The notes under the pieces were generated by a model. That model had not been told where the DNA came from and did no database searches. It saw nothing but the letters and a program-made list of their open reading frames with translations. A DNA stretch of 64,000 nt from Takakia lepidozioides (Eukaryota > Streptophyta > Takakiopsida > Takakiales > Takakiaceae). The DNA lies in NCBI GenBank assembly GCA_030704615.1, contig CM060732.1, forward strand, positions 64,585,053 to 64,649,052, in the 5' to 3' direction. The translations under genes were made by a program, and so were the position numbers. Below are positions 11,524 to 23,287 of the stretch, one piece after another. Positions within the stretch are counted from its first letter, which is position 1. Each line of letters begins with the position of its first letter.

Positions 11524-12714
11524 ATGCAGAGCAGCACTTGCGGTGCTTGCCCCAAGCCATGTTGGAAGCGGACGGATGTTTTGAGGAAAAGAGCACAGGG
11601 TGTTAGGCAGGGTTGTCCTCTTGCACCCTTTCTTTTCATTTTAAGGGCGGACGCTCTTGGCTATTTGCTATCCTCCAATAATTCGATTCAGGGCCTTAAG
11701 ATACCTCATTCTTTGCCTTCCCCTCAGAGTATCAAAACCTCTATGTACGCTGATGATAAGTTTGATTGATTGATAACTCCTCCCGTGCTAATGTCTTAGC
11801 CACTCTGGGGCCTTGTGCACTTTTTGTTCAGCCTTCGGGATAAACTGGTCGAAAATTGTGGCTCTTATAAGCTGTCCCCGTAGGTTGTAACGTCGCATTT
11901 AGCCCCGTGGGGCCACAAGCTGGGATTGATATTTCAGATCAGCAGCGATGTGGAGAGCTCTGTCATTGCTAAGCTGCGGAAGAGCCTTTCATACTGCAGC
12001 TCCCTCAGCCTCTCCATAGTAGGGAGGGCCCTAGTAGCTAATCAAGTGCTCTTCGGCTCTGTATGGTTCAACGCGGCTAGTGTTTGGTCCCCTGGGTCTC
12101 CGATCATCAAGCAAATCAAAGCGTTAGTAAGGAACTTCCTGTGGGGGGGATCTCCTTCGAAGCCTTCAAGGAGAGCTCTGGTAAACTGGGCTCAAGTTAC
12201 CCAAAAAAACATTTCGGGGGACTGGGGATCATAGATCCACTGTCTCAAATTCTTTCTCTACTGGCAAAATGGGTACCCAAGTTACTTACTCACCTCTCCT
12301 CTCCATGGTCAGGGAGCATGTCATTAGTGTTACGTCAGTGTCTGGCTAGTGGCCTTTCTTGCTAAAATGGATTATGCGGGCCGGCTCGAGATCAGCCAGA
12401 GCATCACCCATTGGGTACAAGGCCTGGCAGTCCATATGGAATGCATGGCTCTGCATCAGGCCTATGTTGTTTCAGTCGTGCCCTGCGGAGGCCCTTCACC
12501 AACCTCTATTCGCTAATTATAATTCGGACTCTCAATCGCTTTTGGAGTGTTCTAAGAAGTGGGCTTTCTGGGAGCATAGCGGTGTCTCGAACTTTTGTGA
12601 TGTGTGGGACGTGGCCTCACTTCTGCCTAAGCAATCGGTGACCACCAATATGCCAGCTAGAAGAGCAAGTGCCTGGGATTGCATTGTGAGGGAACTACGT
12701 CCATCCTAAGATAT
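11524..12714 (+). pseudogene. LINE reverse transcriptase, C-terminal half, inverted relative to the rest
   Basis: The plus-strand frames 11524-11769, 11926-12234 and 12359-12709 read in order a QGCPLAPFLFILRADALGYL motif, the catalytic MYADDK word, then thumb and connection segments with VGRALVANQVL and KALVRNFLWGG. This is the second half of L1-type reverse transcriptase. Its orientation is opposite to the flanking LINE parts, and its order is intact within itself, so one internal piece was flipped. It is broken by several frameshifts and stops. Confidence 0.85.
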
Positions 12715-12719
12715 AAACA

Positions 12720-13500
12720 CCCCAGACAGAACCAACTTCTGAAGGACACCTAGGAGGAAGGTCCAATCCACATTGTCAAAGCCTTTTCGAAGTCCAACAT
12801 GAGCAAGGCCAAAGGCTGGTCCTGCACCTCGGCATGATGAAGACCTCTATGGAAAGCAGAATGTTATCAAGAATCCTGCGGTTCTTCATGAAGCCAGACT
12901 GTTCGGGGCGAACTAGTTTATACAAGATGGGTTGCAATCTACTGGCTAAGGCCTTAGCAATAATCTTTTAAGAAGAATTAAGGAGGGTGATCGGCTATAG
13001 TTAGAGATAAGATCTCTGTCACCCTTTTTTAAGATGAGAGTGATCACACCTTGCGATAACTGAGATGGCAAGATGCCCTTGGCAAGGACATCGTTTGCCA
13101 TGAGAAGAAAATCATCACCCACCTCCCGCCAAAGGAATTTAAAGAATTCAACCTGAGCCCATCTAACCCAGGAGATTTATTAGAAGCAAGAGCTTCAATG
13201 GCATCGCGGAGCTCCTCATGGTAAAGGGAGCGTTCAGGTCTCTTTGATCTTCATCCGAAAAAATCCTAGCAACGGATGAAAGGAGTACAAGATTTCTGCT
13301 AGAAGAAACGTCAGGGGAAGTAGAGGGAGCAGAGAACAAATTCTGGAAGTAAGAAGCCGCAAAAGAGGCCATAGTTTTGGAGAGGATGGAATTTGAATCG
13401 TCGCGCAAGGAGGAGATGGTGGTGGCAGCCTGCCTTTGCTTGGTTTTCTGAAAGAAGTAGGTAGTCATCTTTTCCCCTTTCAGGGACCAGCTGACACATG
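12720..13500 (-). pseudogene. LINE reverse transcriptase, N-terminal half, decayed
   Basis: The frame 13163-13468 reads a helical segment with KTKQRQAATTISSLRDD and FQNLFSAPST, typical of the linker before plant L1 reverse transcriptase. Farther on, short pieces in changing frames read GVITLILKKGDRD-like and EQSGFMKNR-like words, the conserved start of L1 reverse transcriptase. Many frameshifts are present. The YADD catalytic part is not here but in the inverted segment. Confidence 0.75.
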
Positions 13501-14559
13501 CCTTTCTTTTACGATAGACTTCTTTAGAGGCTCTTAAGTCTCACAAATTGCGTCTACAGAGTGGCTGGACCCACTTTGTTCGACTCAATCAGCCATTGAA
13601 AGTGGGAGATGCACGTGATCAAAGCCTTCTCTCTGTTGGACCTGGCCAGAGATATCGCCTTAGACAGGATCTAGGCCAATTTTCTGGTGGCAACTCTTGT
13701 GGAGAAACCTAAGGGTTGGAGACACCCTCCCTCCTCCGTGATAAGCCTGTGACTAAGAAGTTGGTGTCGGTGTGGAGACACTCTGCCAATTACTATTTAA
13801 AATAACTCCTACCTTTGCGATGAAGACCAGGGGGCTTAAGTTCGATGGAGACTAATGCATGATCGAAATCAGGGAGGATTGGCGGAATAGGGATGGAGAA
13901 CAATAAATTCTATCAAGCCTAGCCATGGAGAGCTCGGGGGGCTGCTCCAAGGCCCCCCAAAACCATCATGGAGCAACTGCACCAGGTAAACCCAAGAGCT
14001 GAAAAAGAATCCAAGAAGCCTGCAATAGCAAAGCACATCCTATCCAAGGCAGATTGCTCTTCAGGGGATAGAGAGTGCGCAGAAGCACCAAACCTTGTCT
14101 ATCACCAGGGGCTTCCACCATAAAGTCACCCGCTAAAATCCAGTTGGAGACCTAGGGGTTATTGAGAATATTGGAGTGCGGCATGGACCAGAGAGAATCC
14201 TATCAGCCACCGAATTAGGAGCATAAATATTAATGAACGCAGTAGGTCCAAAAATAGAAGTCGCAAAAGCAAAAGCGCATTGGGCTCTACCATGCATCCA
14301 GGACTCAACTTTGAGAAAAGAAGACCCTACTTAGGGTGGTATTTTCCCAGTGTTGTGCGGGTAAATAGATTTTTGCTTACCCTCCGGTAAGGATAAATAG
14401 AAATAAGAGGATTATTTATCCTCCAGGTAAGGGCAAATTATTTATATGTCCAGTTATTTATCCTACAGATAAAGGGTAAAGACCAATACTTTTGACCGGT
14501 AAGGATAAATGATGTACCCTTTATATACCCGTTGGGTAAATAGAGGATATATTGAAGGA

Positions 14560-15600
14560 TATATAATATTTTTTGTTTGTTGTGCTCAACTCAAAAATAT
14601 AATTAAATTAATTAGATAATCAAATTTTGGTCTTTTTTTGGTGTAGTATGAGGCTGATACCTCATCTCTTGATGATGTTTCATCACATAAAAGATAATAA
14701 TGAAACAAAGAAAAATATGACTATGCACTGTAATATATAATTTCAAGGCCTATGGCTAATAAAATGACATAATCACTGTATCCTCTCTTTGAAGTTCTCC
14801 ATGCTTTGTCCTTTTCGAAAATAGAATACACATCTCACATCCTTCAGATTCAAACCCATATCAGGGGCAGTTGTAGGCAAGCGTACTACTGCATCTTTCA
14901 ATTTATTCCGTGTAAAATGTAAACCGAGGAAACAAATATCCCTTGTGAACAGGGCCTCCTCTCCACCCCGTCTTTAAAATGACCTGATATTGCATATCAA
15001 GGTCTCTGTACATCAGTATGTTTCTTATTAGATTCACCAAATCAAGCTGCGATATATAACAGCTCATGTGCCAATGATGGCTGCATTGAAAACATCCACC
15101 CCAGGAACAAACAAGAGAACAGAGAGCCATCCACTCCAGTTCCGAAGGGAAGGAAATACAGCCACAAGCAACCTGAAAAACTCTGGCTGGTCTCTCCTGA
15201 CCGTCTTCCTACCTAATCTTGTATTTGATTTTACTGCCCTGCGCACGGGCATCATCCGTCTTCCCACCCCCCCATCTAATTCACTACCCTTCTCACTTCA
15301 CTGGCTTGTTGGGCAACGCTGAAGAGTATAGGGTTAACAAAAAACCACGGTAGTCACATCAAGACTAGTGGCCACGCCCATCGTAGTGATGAAAACACCT
15401 GCTCCTGCAGCACCTGATGTTGTGGAAGAGCGGATCAACAACCTTCAGATTCAAAACTTGCGACCTTCAGATGTGAAAAAGGGATGGAGGGTGGGCATAC
15501 TTCAAACTCGAAGCCTTGAGTAACTGCCATTGCATTTAGATGGGAAGGAAAGAACGAAAGAACCAGTCGCCCCTCCAGTTGCCAAGAAGGGCAAGTTATC
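14560..15600. other. Interior of the outer element, no gene seen
   Basis: About 1 kb between the two GGGTAA-rich blocks. The open frames at 14903-15130 and 15068-15322 have no recognisable domain. It could be the interior of a short non-autonomous element or an unrelated insertion. Confidence 0.4.
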
Positions 15601-15761
15601 ATACATTTCTTTATTTATCCTTTTTATTTACCCTTGACTATTAAGTATTTACCTGCGGGTAAAGGGTATATGGGAACTATTTACCCTTCAGACGGGTAAA
15701 GGGTAAGGGTAACTCAGATTATTTACCCGTCTGAAGGATAAGGGTAAGGGTAAATGAAATG

Positions 15762-16150
15762 GCCTCTCATTTTTGAATAATTGGGAGTTTATGTCTCACG
15801 TGCGGGCCAGGACGCGCACGGACGCACGGCCGCAGGGTCGCCCCCGCGCTCGGCTCCTGCACCGGCCATCCGCGCGGCGCAGCACAGTCGGTAGCCCTGC
15901 AGCACCGCACCCGCGGTCCGTGGCCCGCGGTCGCGCTGTGTCCGCTGACGCGCCCGTCCCCGCTGGGTCTGCCCGCGGCTCGGTCTGCCCCAAGCTGGGT
16001 CTGCCCAGGCTAGGTCTGTTGGGTCTGCCGGAAGAGCAGACCGAACCGACAGACCCAAGCGGACCCAAGCAGACCCCATATGACGTGGCGTGCATCTGAC
16101 CGTCAAGCCACACTGCCATCCTATCCGTCCGGATTTAGGGCATCGCATCG
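15762..16150 (+). repeat. Left terminal inverted repeat of the giant MULE
   Basis: The outer 45 bp are nearly identical to the right end. The middle is very GC- and CpG-rich and has diverged, and the inner boundary is marked by CGTCCGGATTTAGGGCAT at about 16125-16142, matched at the right at about 35441-35458. Copies of GGTCTGC/GCAGACC occur at 15965-16080. Confidence 0.88.
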
Positions 16151-16259
16151 CAGCCGCCAATCTGCGAGTGTTTCCTCGATCTTTTCCTCCCTTGTCGTTT
16201 GTTCCTACCGCCTGGCTTCCCTCCTGGCAAGAACGTGCGTGTTGTCGTCCTTCGCTTCT

Positions 16260-16695
16260 ACCTTTGCAGGTCCTATTGCAGGTGCTGAAGCGTGCGCGAA
16301 AGGATACTGTAGTGTATATGGCAGCGGCCGTCGATGCCCAACCTGAAAGCTTTCTTATATGTCCACTGCGACAATGTCTTCAAACACCAAAGGATGGGCC
16401 ATTTTCCTACAAAGATCTTTACTGGAAGAATGAGAGTCGCTCTGGATACATGGGCACTCAAGTGCGCGTCCAGATGGCATGTATTCCCTGGGGGAGAGTG
16501 GGCGACTTTGTACTTGGAGAGGAGAGTAGAGACGGGTGTTCCACCCAATTTTACATAAATGTGCACGTTCACACGAAGCCTGGAACGAGAACAGCTCCAA
16601 GAGCTAACACATATCTAACCTATGTCATGTCTGCACCATATTCCCGCACTTCCAATTTCTTCCTGTGCTTGCGCCCTATGTACATGTTGATGTAG
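16260..16695 (+). pseudogene. MULE-associated upstream coding segment ('LQTPK' domain)
   Basis: The plus-strand frame from 16090 runs through the inner edge of the inverted repeat and from about 16270 reads a compact sequence with LQTPKDGPFSYKDLYW, then GRVGDFVLGE and CSTQFYINVH. It resembles the segment at 2291-2600 in the small MULE. I do not recognise a named domain. It may be an N-terminal exon of the transposase gene or a separate small gene. The first part of this open frame (16090-16250) overlaps the repeat and is probably not coding. Confidence 0.45.
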
Positions 16696-16977
16696 ATAGG
16701 GTTCATACTCTCTTACATGCTTGCAGAACTCCAACTCCATGGGTGTCGATGACAAATTCCAATACGACCCTGTCCAGGTATTAGTGTTGCTATGGTCCAG
16801 AGGACAAGCCCACTAACAATGTGAATGTGAGGGATCCGAAGGTCTGGAAGCGTTCTCCGCAACATCACGTTTTCATGATCATATGATGTTTCAAGTATTT
16901 TTGCGGCACATTTGCTGAACTGTTACAGGTGGAGAATATAAATAGATTGGGAAAATAAGAACTGGACAAGCACCTCA

Positions 16978-18522
16978 TTACCAAACAAGACACATTACAA
17001 AAGACCCCATCATGTCGAATTTCCGAATGCTGAACCATCTCGCTCGTTCATTGTAGCACCCTCCCCTATGAAGGTTTTTTTGTACCGTCACCTGCTTCGT
17101 AATGCGGTCTCCGTTCGTCACATTAAATCCAAGCTTGAGAGTATTTTGGTTCTCTAGCAAAAGGAACGGAAAACACAATGAATCATTTACCTTCCATTGT
17201 CTAGTCTCCGACTTCGTTGTGTGATAGTTGTACTTTTTTGGCCTCCCCCTCAGCTCGAAGAAATTTTGGGCATGTGCAACTTTCTCGGGAAATGTTGTGT
17301 CAAATCTCTGCGCCTTATTCGGGTCGTTTAGGAGCTTAGATAGCTTCACGAGCCTCATAAGATCCTTTGACCATATAATCTTTGAGGGCCAGTCAGTGTA
17401 ATACTTCTTAAGATTGTCGTCGTCTATGTCTTGCACAAGTTCCTGCGACAGAATTGAATAAGGTTAGAAATGCTATCAACCTAACAAGCATGTTGTTTAA
17501 AGTTGATGAATCTCCACTATCCAGTGGAGGTTCATGTTGTTACAAAAATTGGATTTTGTCGGGAAATTTACCTTGGCAGCAATGATCGTGTGTTGTCCAC
17601 CGATGACGAAGAATCTGGATTTTCCACCTCCTTCCAGTTTCGAGGTTTCGAACTAGAAACCTCCATAGGCTTTTCGGGGTTTGCGGGAATCAAATAAACT
17701 GGATGTTTGGAGTCGAACACCCGGAGCTGGTAAAGACGCGCTTTGACTTCGTCTTTGTGCTTCACATTTAGGGGCCTGTACACCATATCTCTGGGAGCAA
17801 GCTCCATCATGGAAACTTTGACGTCCTGGGTCGCCTCAAACCCAAAAGGAAACATGTCCTTGTAGTCTTGCTCCAGCCTCTCCAGCATCTTCTCACATTT
17901 GTCTTTGTCGAATATGTCTGCAGCCTTGGGTTTCTTGGTATCTGTCATGAACGCAGGATCCATCTCCTCCTTTTGTTTCTTCTTTCCCCCTAATGTACCG
18001 GCTTCATTGTCATCACCACCGGCGTCAAATGGATTTCTGTTTTCCCTTCTTTGGCTTCGCTCTTGCAGCCTCTTCCTCCCGCGTCTTTGCAATCTCCTTA
18101 CCCTTTAAGTAAAGCACATCCAAGAAAATACCCCAAGCCATACAAAAACCTTCATCTGTAAATTGAGTACCCTCGTCGCAATATGTGAACACCGCTCGAA
18201 TGGACTCTCTCATCATGGCCTTCCTTAGAATTCGTACCTCCAGTTTGAAGCCAAACGTTCTGGGAAATCTACCATCTTCCATCATGAACATTACCAACAT
18301 CGGAAATTCCACATCCATCTCCAGCTCTACGTCGACCACATCTGCATATTTGAGCTCGGCGACCTCTGCACCAATCTTGTATTGGAACCGGAACTTATGG
18401 TCCGGAGATGTGCCAACGGGTAAAATGCCCCATTCTGTGATCTCCGAGTTCAACTCAAAAATTGCCAGGTGATCATTCTTGAAATTCGGAGATTTTCGAG
18501 AAACATGAGGAGGTCCGGACAT
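16978..18522 (-). pseudogene. Accessory gene with a ParB-like 'GGQHT' motif, two exons, frameshifted
   Basis: The ATG at 18522 opens a frame to about 18030; a second frame continues to about 17640. A third reads GKSRFFVIGGQHTIIAAK up to a donor (exon ends 17572, GTAAAT), which joins in phase to the exon 17442-16978 (acceptor CTGTCGCAG). The order PLNVKHKDEVKARLYQLR, then PVYLIPANP, then FFVIGGQHTIIAAK resembles the N-terminal ParB/DGQHR fold: a PL.V block followed by an I-DGQHR-A loop. The Arg of the usual GQHR is Thr here. A basic Lys-rich linker and a large unknown N-terminal region precede it. Two single-base frameshifts (near 18030 and 17630) break the copy. It is head to head with the MULE transposase, so a shared promoter near 18530-18590 is likely. 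Its function is unknown; DNA binding or NTP hydrolysis are only guesses from ParB. Confidence 0.6.
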
Positions 18523-18589
18523 CGGGGCTGGAACCAGTAATCCTCACAAAGGTCCAAGACGAAAGAAAAGTGAATACGGCGAGTCATAC

Positions 18590-20215
18590 AATCGTGGTTG
18601 TCTCTGTTCTTTCAAAGTCTCGCAATGTTTTCTTGCTCCAAACATTGGAGTCATCACATATTATAACAACATGCAACACTTGGATGTGTCCGGAAAACCC
18701 TCTCATGGCGGGTATGCCCAGTTTCAGTTCAGCCGATATGCCTATGCTCCACATATTAGCGAGGAACTGAAAAAGTGAATCATGGAATGCTTGTCCCAAG
18801 GCCTGAGTGTCGCGCAAGTCATGATTGAACACAAGGAGCACGTCATGCACAACACTGGCTTGGGAGAAGCATGGATATGCAACGACTTTCTCCTCGAGCA
18901 AGATGTCCGGAACCTCGCTGAAAAACGAACCTGACAGACCTTCAAAAAACACGCGGACGATGCACAATCCGTATGTATGTGGAAAGATCAGAACCCGGAC
19001 TCGGTGTTCTTCTACCAAGATGAATCATTGGCGCCCACATTTCAACATTTTGATGGAGATTTGGCCTTCACCATTGGTATTCAGACTCCATGGCAGCGGC
19101 GCGATGCGCGAATCGTAGCTTGCGACGCGACATTTGGAACTAACCATCACAAGGTCTGCCGTCAACCCTCTCCATGGGTTCTGGGAGCATGATAGCCTAG
19201 TTCATTGCCCGTTAGTCTTCCATTGCTGTTGTGGGTGCCTTTTTTGTCCTCAATTCCGATAGATCCAACTGTTCTAATAGACCCTGTTCCAGTAGACCAT
19301 ATGCGGGCAGTAAACCATGTGTTCCAGTAGACCCTATTGGTAGGATCAGAACTATGTTTATGCCGGGCAATGACTGTAAAAGTTTGGATCCATTGGTCCA
19401 CTGCCCTCACTGGTCTGCTAATTGTGAATTGACGTTTCATGCAGTTCCCCTTGTACACATGAATGGTGTTCAACCAATGGTTGAACGGAATTCCGGTTGC
19501 ATACATATTGTCAGCACGCAACCGAACATCAGACCTCATCCCGTGGATGTCAGCATTGCGTGATTCTCTCCTAGCAAAAAAACCCAGCTGGCGCCCGAAT
19601 GTCTTCATTGTGGACGACGCTGAAGCAGAAATCAATGCAATCCGGTATGCCACAGATTTTATTGTGCTCTTTGGTATCCTGTGTGGTCTGCTCCATGGTC
19701 CGCAGTATGGTCTGCTTGGTGGTCTGCTCGATGTCCAACGCCATTCTGACTATGTGGTCCGTGCAGGTCTGTTTGCGCAGGAATAAGCATTTTCCTCTGC
19801 CTTTGGCATGTGCGCAAGGCCTGGGTCAACCAATCATGCCAGAAAATCAGTGATCGGAGAACAGCCTCAAAACTATTGGCAGATATGGGATACCTTATGT
19901 ACTTGCAGAGGTGGACCTCATAAAGAAGACAAGGCTATCAAATGGGTAAAGAAAAAATTGAGGGCAATGAAAAAGAAATATCCTGCAGGTCATTTGTTTC
20001 TCCACTACATTCATGTGTACTAGGTTCCCAAGATTGCGATGTGTGTACGGCTGCCCGGAACATTCCACATGCAAGCCAAGATACGAATGCAAGCATTGAG
20101 GCATATCACGGTAACTTAAAGGCGAGACTGAATATGGGCAAAGGGAAAATGACGGGTCGGAGAGCCGACTGGCTCATATGGGAGTTGACAGGGTGTGTTC
20201 TTATCCACTACTAGT
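18590..20215 (+). pseudogene. MULE transposase, decayed
   Basis: One frame from about 18590 to 19152 reads HLDVSGKPSHGG, FSRYAYAPHISEE, LSQGLSVAQVM, then NPDSVFFYQDES and CDATFGTNHHK, which holds the first catalytic Asp. After a motif-rich, intron-like gap a second exon (about 19440-19650) reads LYT, MVFNQWLNGIPVAYIL and NVFIVDDAEAEINAI, with the second Asp. A third part (about 19770-20200) reads FLCLWHVRKAW, KEDKAIKWVKKKLRAMKKKY and DTNASIEAYHGNLKARL with the catalytic Glu, then RRADWLIWELTG. This is the full MULE DDE core. TGA stops at about 18776 (a Trp in the family), about 18929 and about 19460, plus frameshifts after 19650, make this copy inactive. No SWIM finger was seen after the core. 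Confidence 0.88.
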
Positions 20216-20960
20216 ACTCCATTCATCTGGGTTCATTTGCAACAATAAACAAGAAAAATACATTTCCAGTGCAATATGTGCAGCCCGTGACATACCTCTA
20301 TCGCGTGTAATTTTGTTGGGCGGACCTGGCCAGCCAGCTTATGTCATTAGTTCCTCTGATCCAGACACTACCTACATAGTATTTATTCCGAGTCGCAGTG
20401 GGCCTGCTGCACATGCCAGTGGGCCCTGAAAGGGAATATGAAAGCAGTAGACCAAGACAAATGTGTGTCCACCACGTGTGCAAACCACTGTGTCAGACCA
20501 TGGTTGTCTGGAAACCAAGACAGCAGAACACGGAAGGCAATACACCAATGAAACCCAACACAGTAGACCACGGAATGGAGTACACCATTAAACACCAAGA
20601 CAGTAGACCATGCGAACAAGTACACCAATCGGCAGACCTGAGCACTACACCAAGACCCAACATGCAAAATGGAGTACACAAATGACAAGACAACAGACCA
20701 ATGCAGCGCGACGATGACAGAAGTCAAGGACTAGACCACACCTAACATCGACAAACCTTCAGACCTAAAAACCTGCAGATAGACAAACCTGCAGACGTTC
20801 CGTAAGCATACCAGCATGACGGCAGACCAATGAAATGTTCAACCGACCATTTCAAAATCCGACCACTATTGTACACCATACAAAACTACAGAGCAGTCCA
20901 TTGGAGCACCAAAATGGCAAGTCTTTCATTATTTGCCAAGCCTAGAAGAAACAACCCGCA
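19150..20960. repeat. GGTCTGC/GCAGACC motif field 1
   Basis: From the end of the first transposase exon onward, short copies of GGTCTGC, GTCTGCT, CAGACC or TAGACC recur every few tens of bases: 19150-19350, 19680-19770 and especially 20450-20850, where AGACCA occurs in steps of about 20-40 bp in mixed spacing. They are not a simple tandem array, since the sequence between copies differs. They fill introns and intergenic space. Confidence 0.75.
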
Positions 20961-21147
20961 CATCAGAAGAGTCTGACATGTCCGACAATCTTCTAGATGA
21001 CAACTGCCTCTCTACAACTGCATTCTCCATAGTAGTAAGTGCTTTCAAAACGTACTCCACACACTTTACACGCTGCCTACAAGCATTTCGGAATGTAAAC
21101 CACTTAGAAGTAAAAGGCTTTCCTCTCTCCGCCCTATTAGCTTTGCC

Positions 21148-23147
21148 TCAATCGCCCTTTAGCCAGTCATAGAACCCCTCGATAAACAACATGACATAAA
21201 AGCCACATTCCCACGAGAAGGGTTGCTGCGGCACATCTGCAACATTAAACGAGAATGCAATGGCCTCGTTCCACTCTAGGCTCATGTGCTTCAAACCAAG
21301 GTATTCTCCATACAATCTTTTTATCCAGGGCAGTATCTCCAAAGTGGTGTGCAACTCCTTGATGGAGTTGAGATGAATGAACACACGTTTGACCCGGTCA
21401 ATAATCACAAGACTCCAATGAGATCTGCCACATCGCACGAATAGATGTATCAGCAGAGGGGACAAAAACACCCATTGACAGACCTACTAGTAGATCCATT
21501 GGCAGACCCACTGGTGGACCCATGGGCAGACACATTGACAGACTCACTCGTACAGTCAGGGATAGACCCACGGACAGACCAACGAGTAGACCACTGTTTA
21601 ACAGGGCAGACTGTGTAGACCCAAGACAAGATCTTGATAGACCCATATAGGGCAAATGGACACTTATCCTTCAACTATTGGTACCAGTATGTACTTGTAG
21701 GTCTTCAGGTCCTTCCCAATTCATTGCACCGTCAATCCGTGCTCCACCTGCGAGCGAACCCGTTCTTGGCCTGCATCCCAATGCATCTTCACTACACTCC
21801 AAACCCACGTCGGCAAAATAGCAACAACACTATATGTCGTGACATCCACATCCTTCTCATAGAACCTACACCACAACTCAAGCAATCGGTCTGTAGCCTC
21901 GGATTCTTGTTTCTCTAAGGCTTTCAGGTCGTCCGTGGCAGTACTGCACTCAAAAGCTGGGTCGTTTTCAAAAAAGTACAGCATTGCCTTTCTACTCGCG
22001 ATATATACATCGAAAGTGGAGCCAACTCAGGCAGTGAACCTACAGAAACTCGGAAAAACCCTTTCAGAAAAAAAGACACATCAGCGGACCCTCCACATTG
22101 CAGACCCATTCCCGCAGACCCATGGAGACCAGGGTGCCAGTGGATAAGTGCTAGAGTGCGGTATGAGGGGAAGGAGCAGACCCATAGGAGCAGACCCATA
22201 TTTTACTACAACATCCTGCAGACCCATGATCCTGGTCTGCTCATAGGTGGCAGACCAACGTAAAGATGGAGAGACTTACTGGTGTTTATTACGGAGCTCC
22301 GCAACTTCGGTCTCCACTTCGAAACAGATCTTGTGCTTAGCACTCATGAACACTCCGGTCTTGGCCTTTTTAACAGTGCTTTTTTTTGGGGGGGAATTGG
22401 TTTTGCCACCGGGTCTGGTATGCGCTTCTTCCCAGCTGCTAACACCATTGCTTTGTCTGGTTCAGCAGGTTTGTCCAACTTTCTTTCCAATGCAACGGCT
22501 GTCTCCTTCATACCCTCCCGGAGCTGGTTAGTTCGGCTTCGCAACAACACCTTGTCCGGGGGTTTATTAACACTTTGTGGACCCGTTCTGGGCGTGGAAT
22601 TGGCCCCGACAATCACCACTGGACCGCCCTTCGTGCTAGACCCCATGTTAATGACCTGCGACCGACCACAAGCTGAGACCTCAGACGCCACAACCTTCAC
22701 ACAATTGACAGACCACACAACATCAGCAATGCTGAAAGTACACATGACAATGTAACAGACTGCAAAAATGCAATGGAGTCGGACCTTTGGGGGCACTGTG
22801 GGTGTTTGTGATTCCGCCACTCCAATGGCAGGCACTTCTTCGAATGGAGTGTCTGGACCTAGCGAAAGAGAAGTGGCAGAAACCTCTGTGTGGTCTGCCA
22901 CAAGGTCTGTGCAGGCCTGCGCAAGGTCTGCCGACCGTGATACAAGGTTTGCTGTGGGGTCTACCTTCTCCGCGGCGGACTCCAACATAACAAGCACCCT
23001 ATCAACAGACTGGTCTAAGGACATTAGGGGATCTACATCTGACTGAGGGTCCACAGACCTTATAGGCATAACGTCCATAGATGCATTTGGATCATACAGG
23101 GTCTGTGACAGAGCAGAAAGGTCGCTATACTGCAGGTCAAAGTCCAC
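21148..23147 (-). pseudogene. Ulp1-like (C48) cysteine protease, C-terminal part of the MULE accessory gene
   Basis: The last exon (21471-21148) reads RSHWSLVIIDRVKRVFIHLN, then VPQQPFSWECGFYVMLFIEG, matching the Ulp1/SENP core: His of the HW pair, the Gln four residues before the Cys region, and the catalytic Cys in ECGF. The Asp that normally follows in a LDS word is Asn (HLNSI), a G-to-A type change, so this copy is probably inactive. The preceding exon (23147-22344) is a low-complexity Ser/Asp/Val-rich region, then a basic C-terminal part with KKALLKRPRP. Between them are motif-rich stretches with other small exons. Ulp1-like proteases occur in several plant MULE lineages (Kaonashi-type). 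The upstream half of this gene lies beyond the nested insertion at 30.75-34.0 kb. Confidence 0.75.
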
Positions 23148-23245
23148 TGTAGTAATGCCAACATTGGTCTACTGTGTGGATTCAGGATGTGCTATGTCTA
23201 AAGGTCTTGTGGCAAGGGTGAGGTCCACTCCTGGGGGGTGCACTC
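21470..23245. repeat. GGTCTGC/GCAGACC motif field 2
   Basis: GCAGACC, GGTCTGC and close variants recur at 21475-21650 (GACAGACC, GTAGACC, GCAGACT), 22085-22260 (GCAGACCCAT in several copies) and 22890-23050. In 22890-23050 they lie within the coding exon and produce a repetitive S/A/D-rich protein sequence. Confidence 0.75.
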
Positions 23246-23287
23246 CTCATTAAATGTACCAGCCACGTGCGTGCACAGGAGGGGGTA

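Larger units (their letters stand above)
10535..14335 (-). mobile_element. LINE (L1/plant non-LTR) copy with inverted middle segment and poly(A) tail
   Basis: On the minus strand the order is endonuclease-like sequence (about 14330-13500), the first half of reverse transcriptase (about 13470-12720), then an interruption, then a zf-RVT-like C-terminus (about 11510-10900) and a 3' end with an A-run (T-run 10535-10554 on the plus strand). The segment about 11510-12714 belongs to the same type of protein but reads on the plus strand. All parts carry stops and frameshifts, so the copy is dead. The 3' end (TGGTGTAAATGGGGG then TTTTAATTTTTTTCCCCC) also occurs at 38520-38600, marking the family. Confidence 0.85.

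Noticed and set aside
15600-15760. GGGTAAGGGTAA tracts taken as telomere repeats
   Set aside because: The unit GGGTAA is not the plant TTTAGGG or the TTAGGG repeat, and the tracts fit subterminal repeats of the outer element.
15773-16160. Long open frames on both strands in CpG-rich DNA
   Set aside because: They lie in the MULE inverted repeat, where GC-rich sequence lacks stop codons by chance; the mirrored frames at 35.45-35.75 kb are the same effect.
20450-20850. CRISPR-like array of AGACCA repeats
   Set aside because: The repeated word is only 6-7 bases with irregular spacing, in a eukaryotic transposon; no cas genes.
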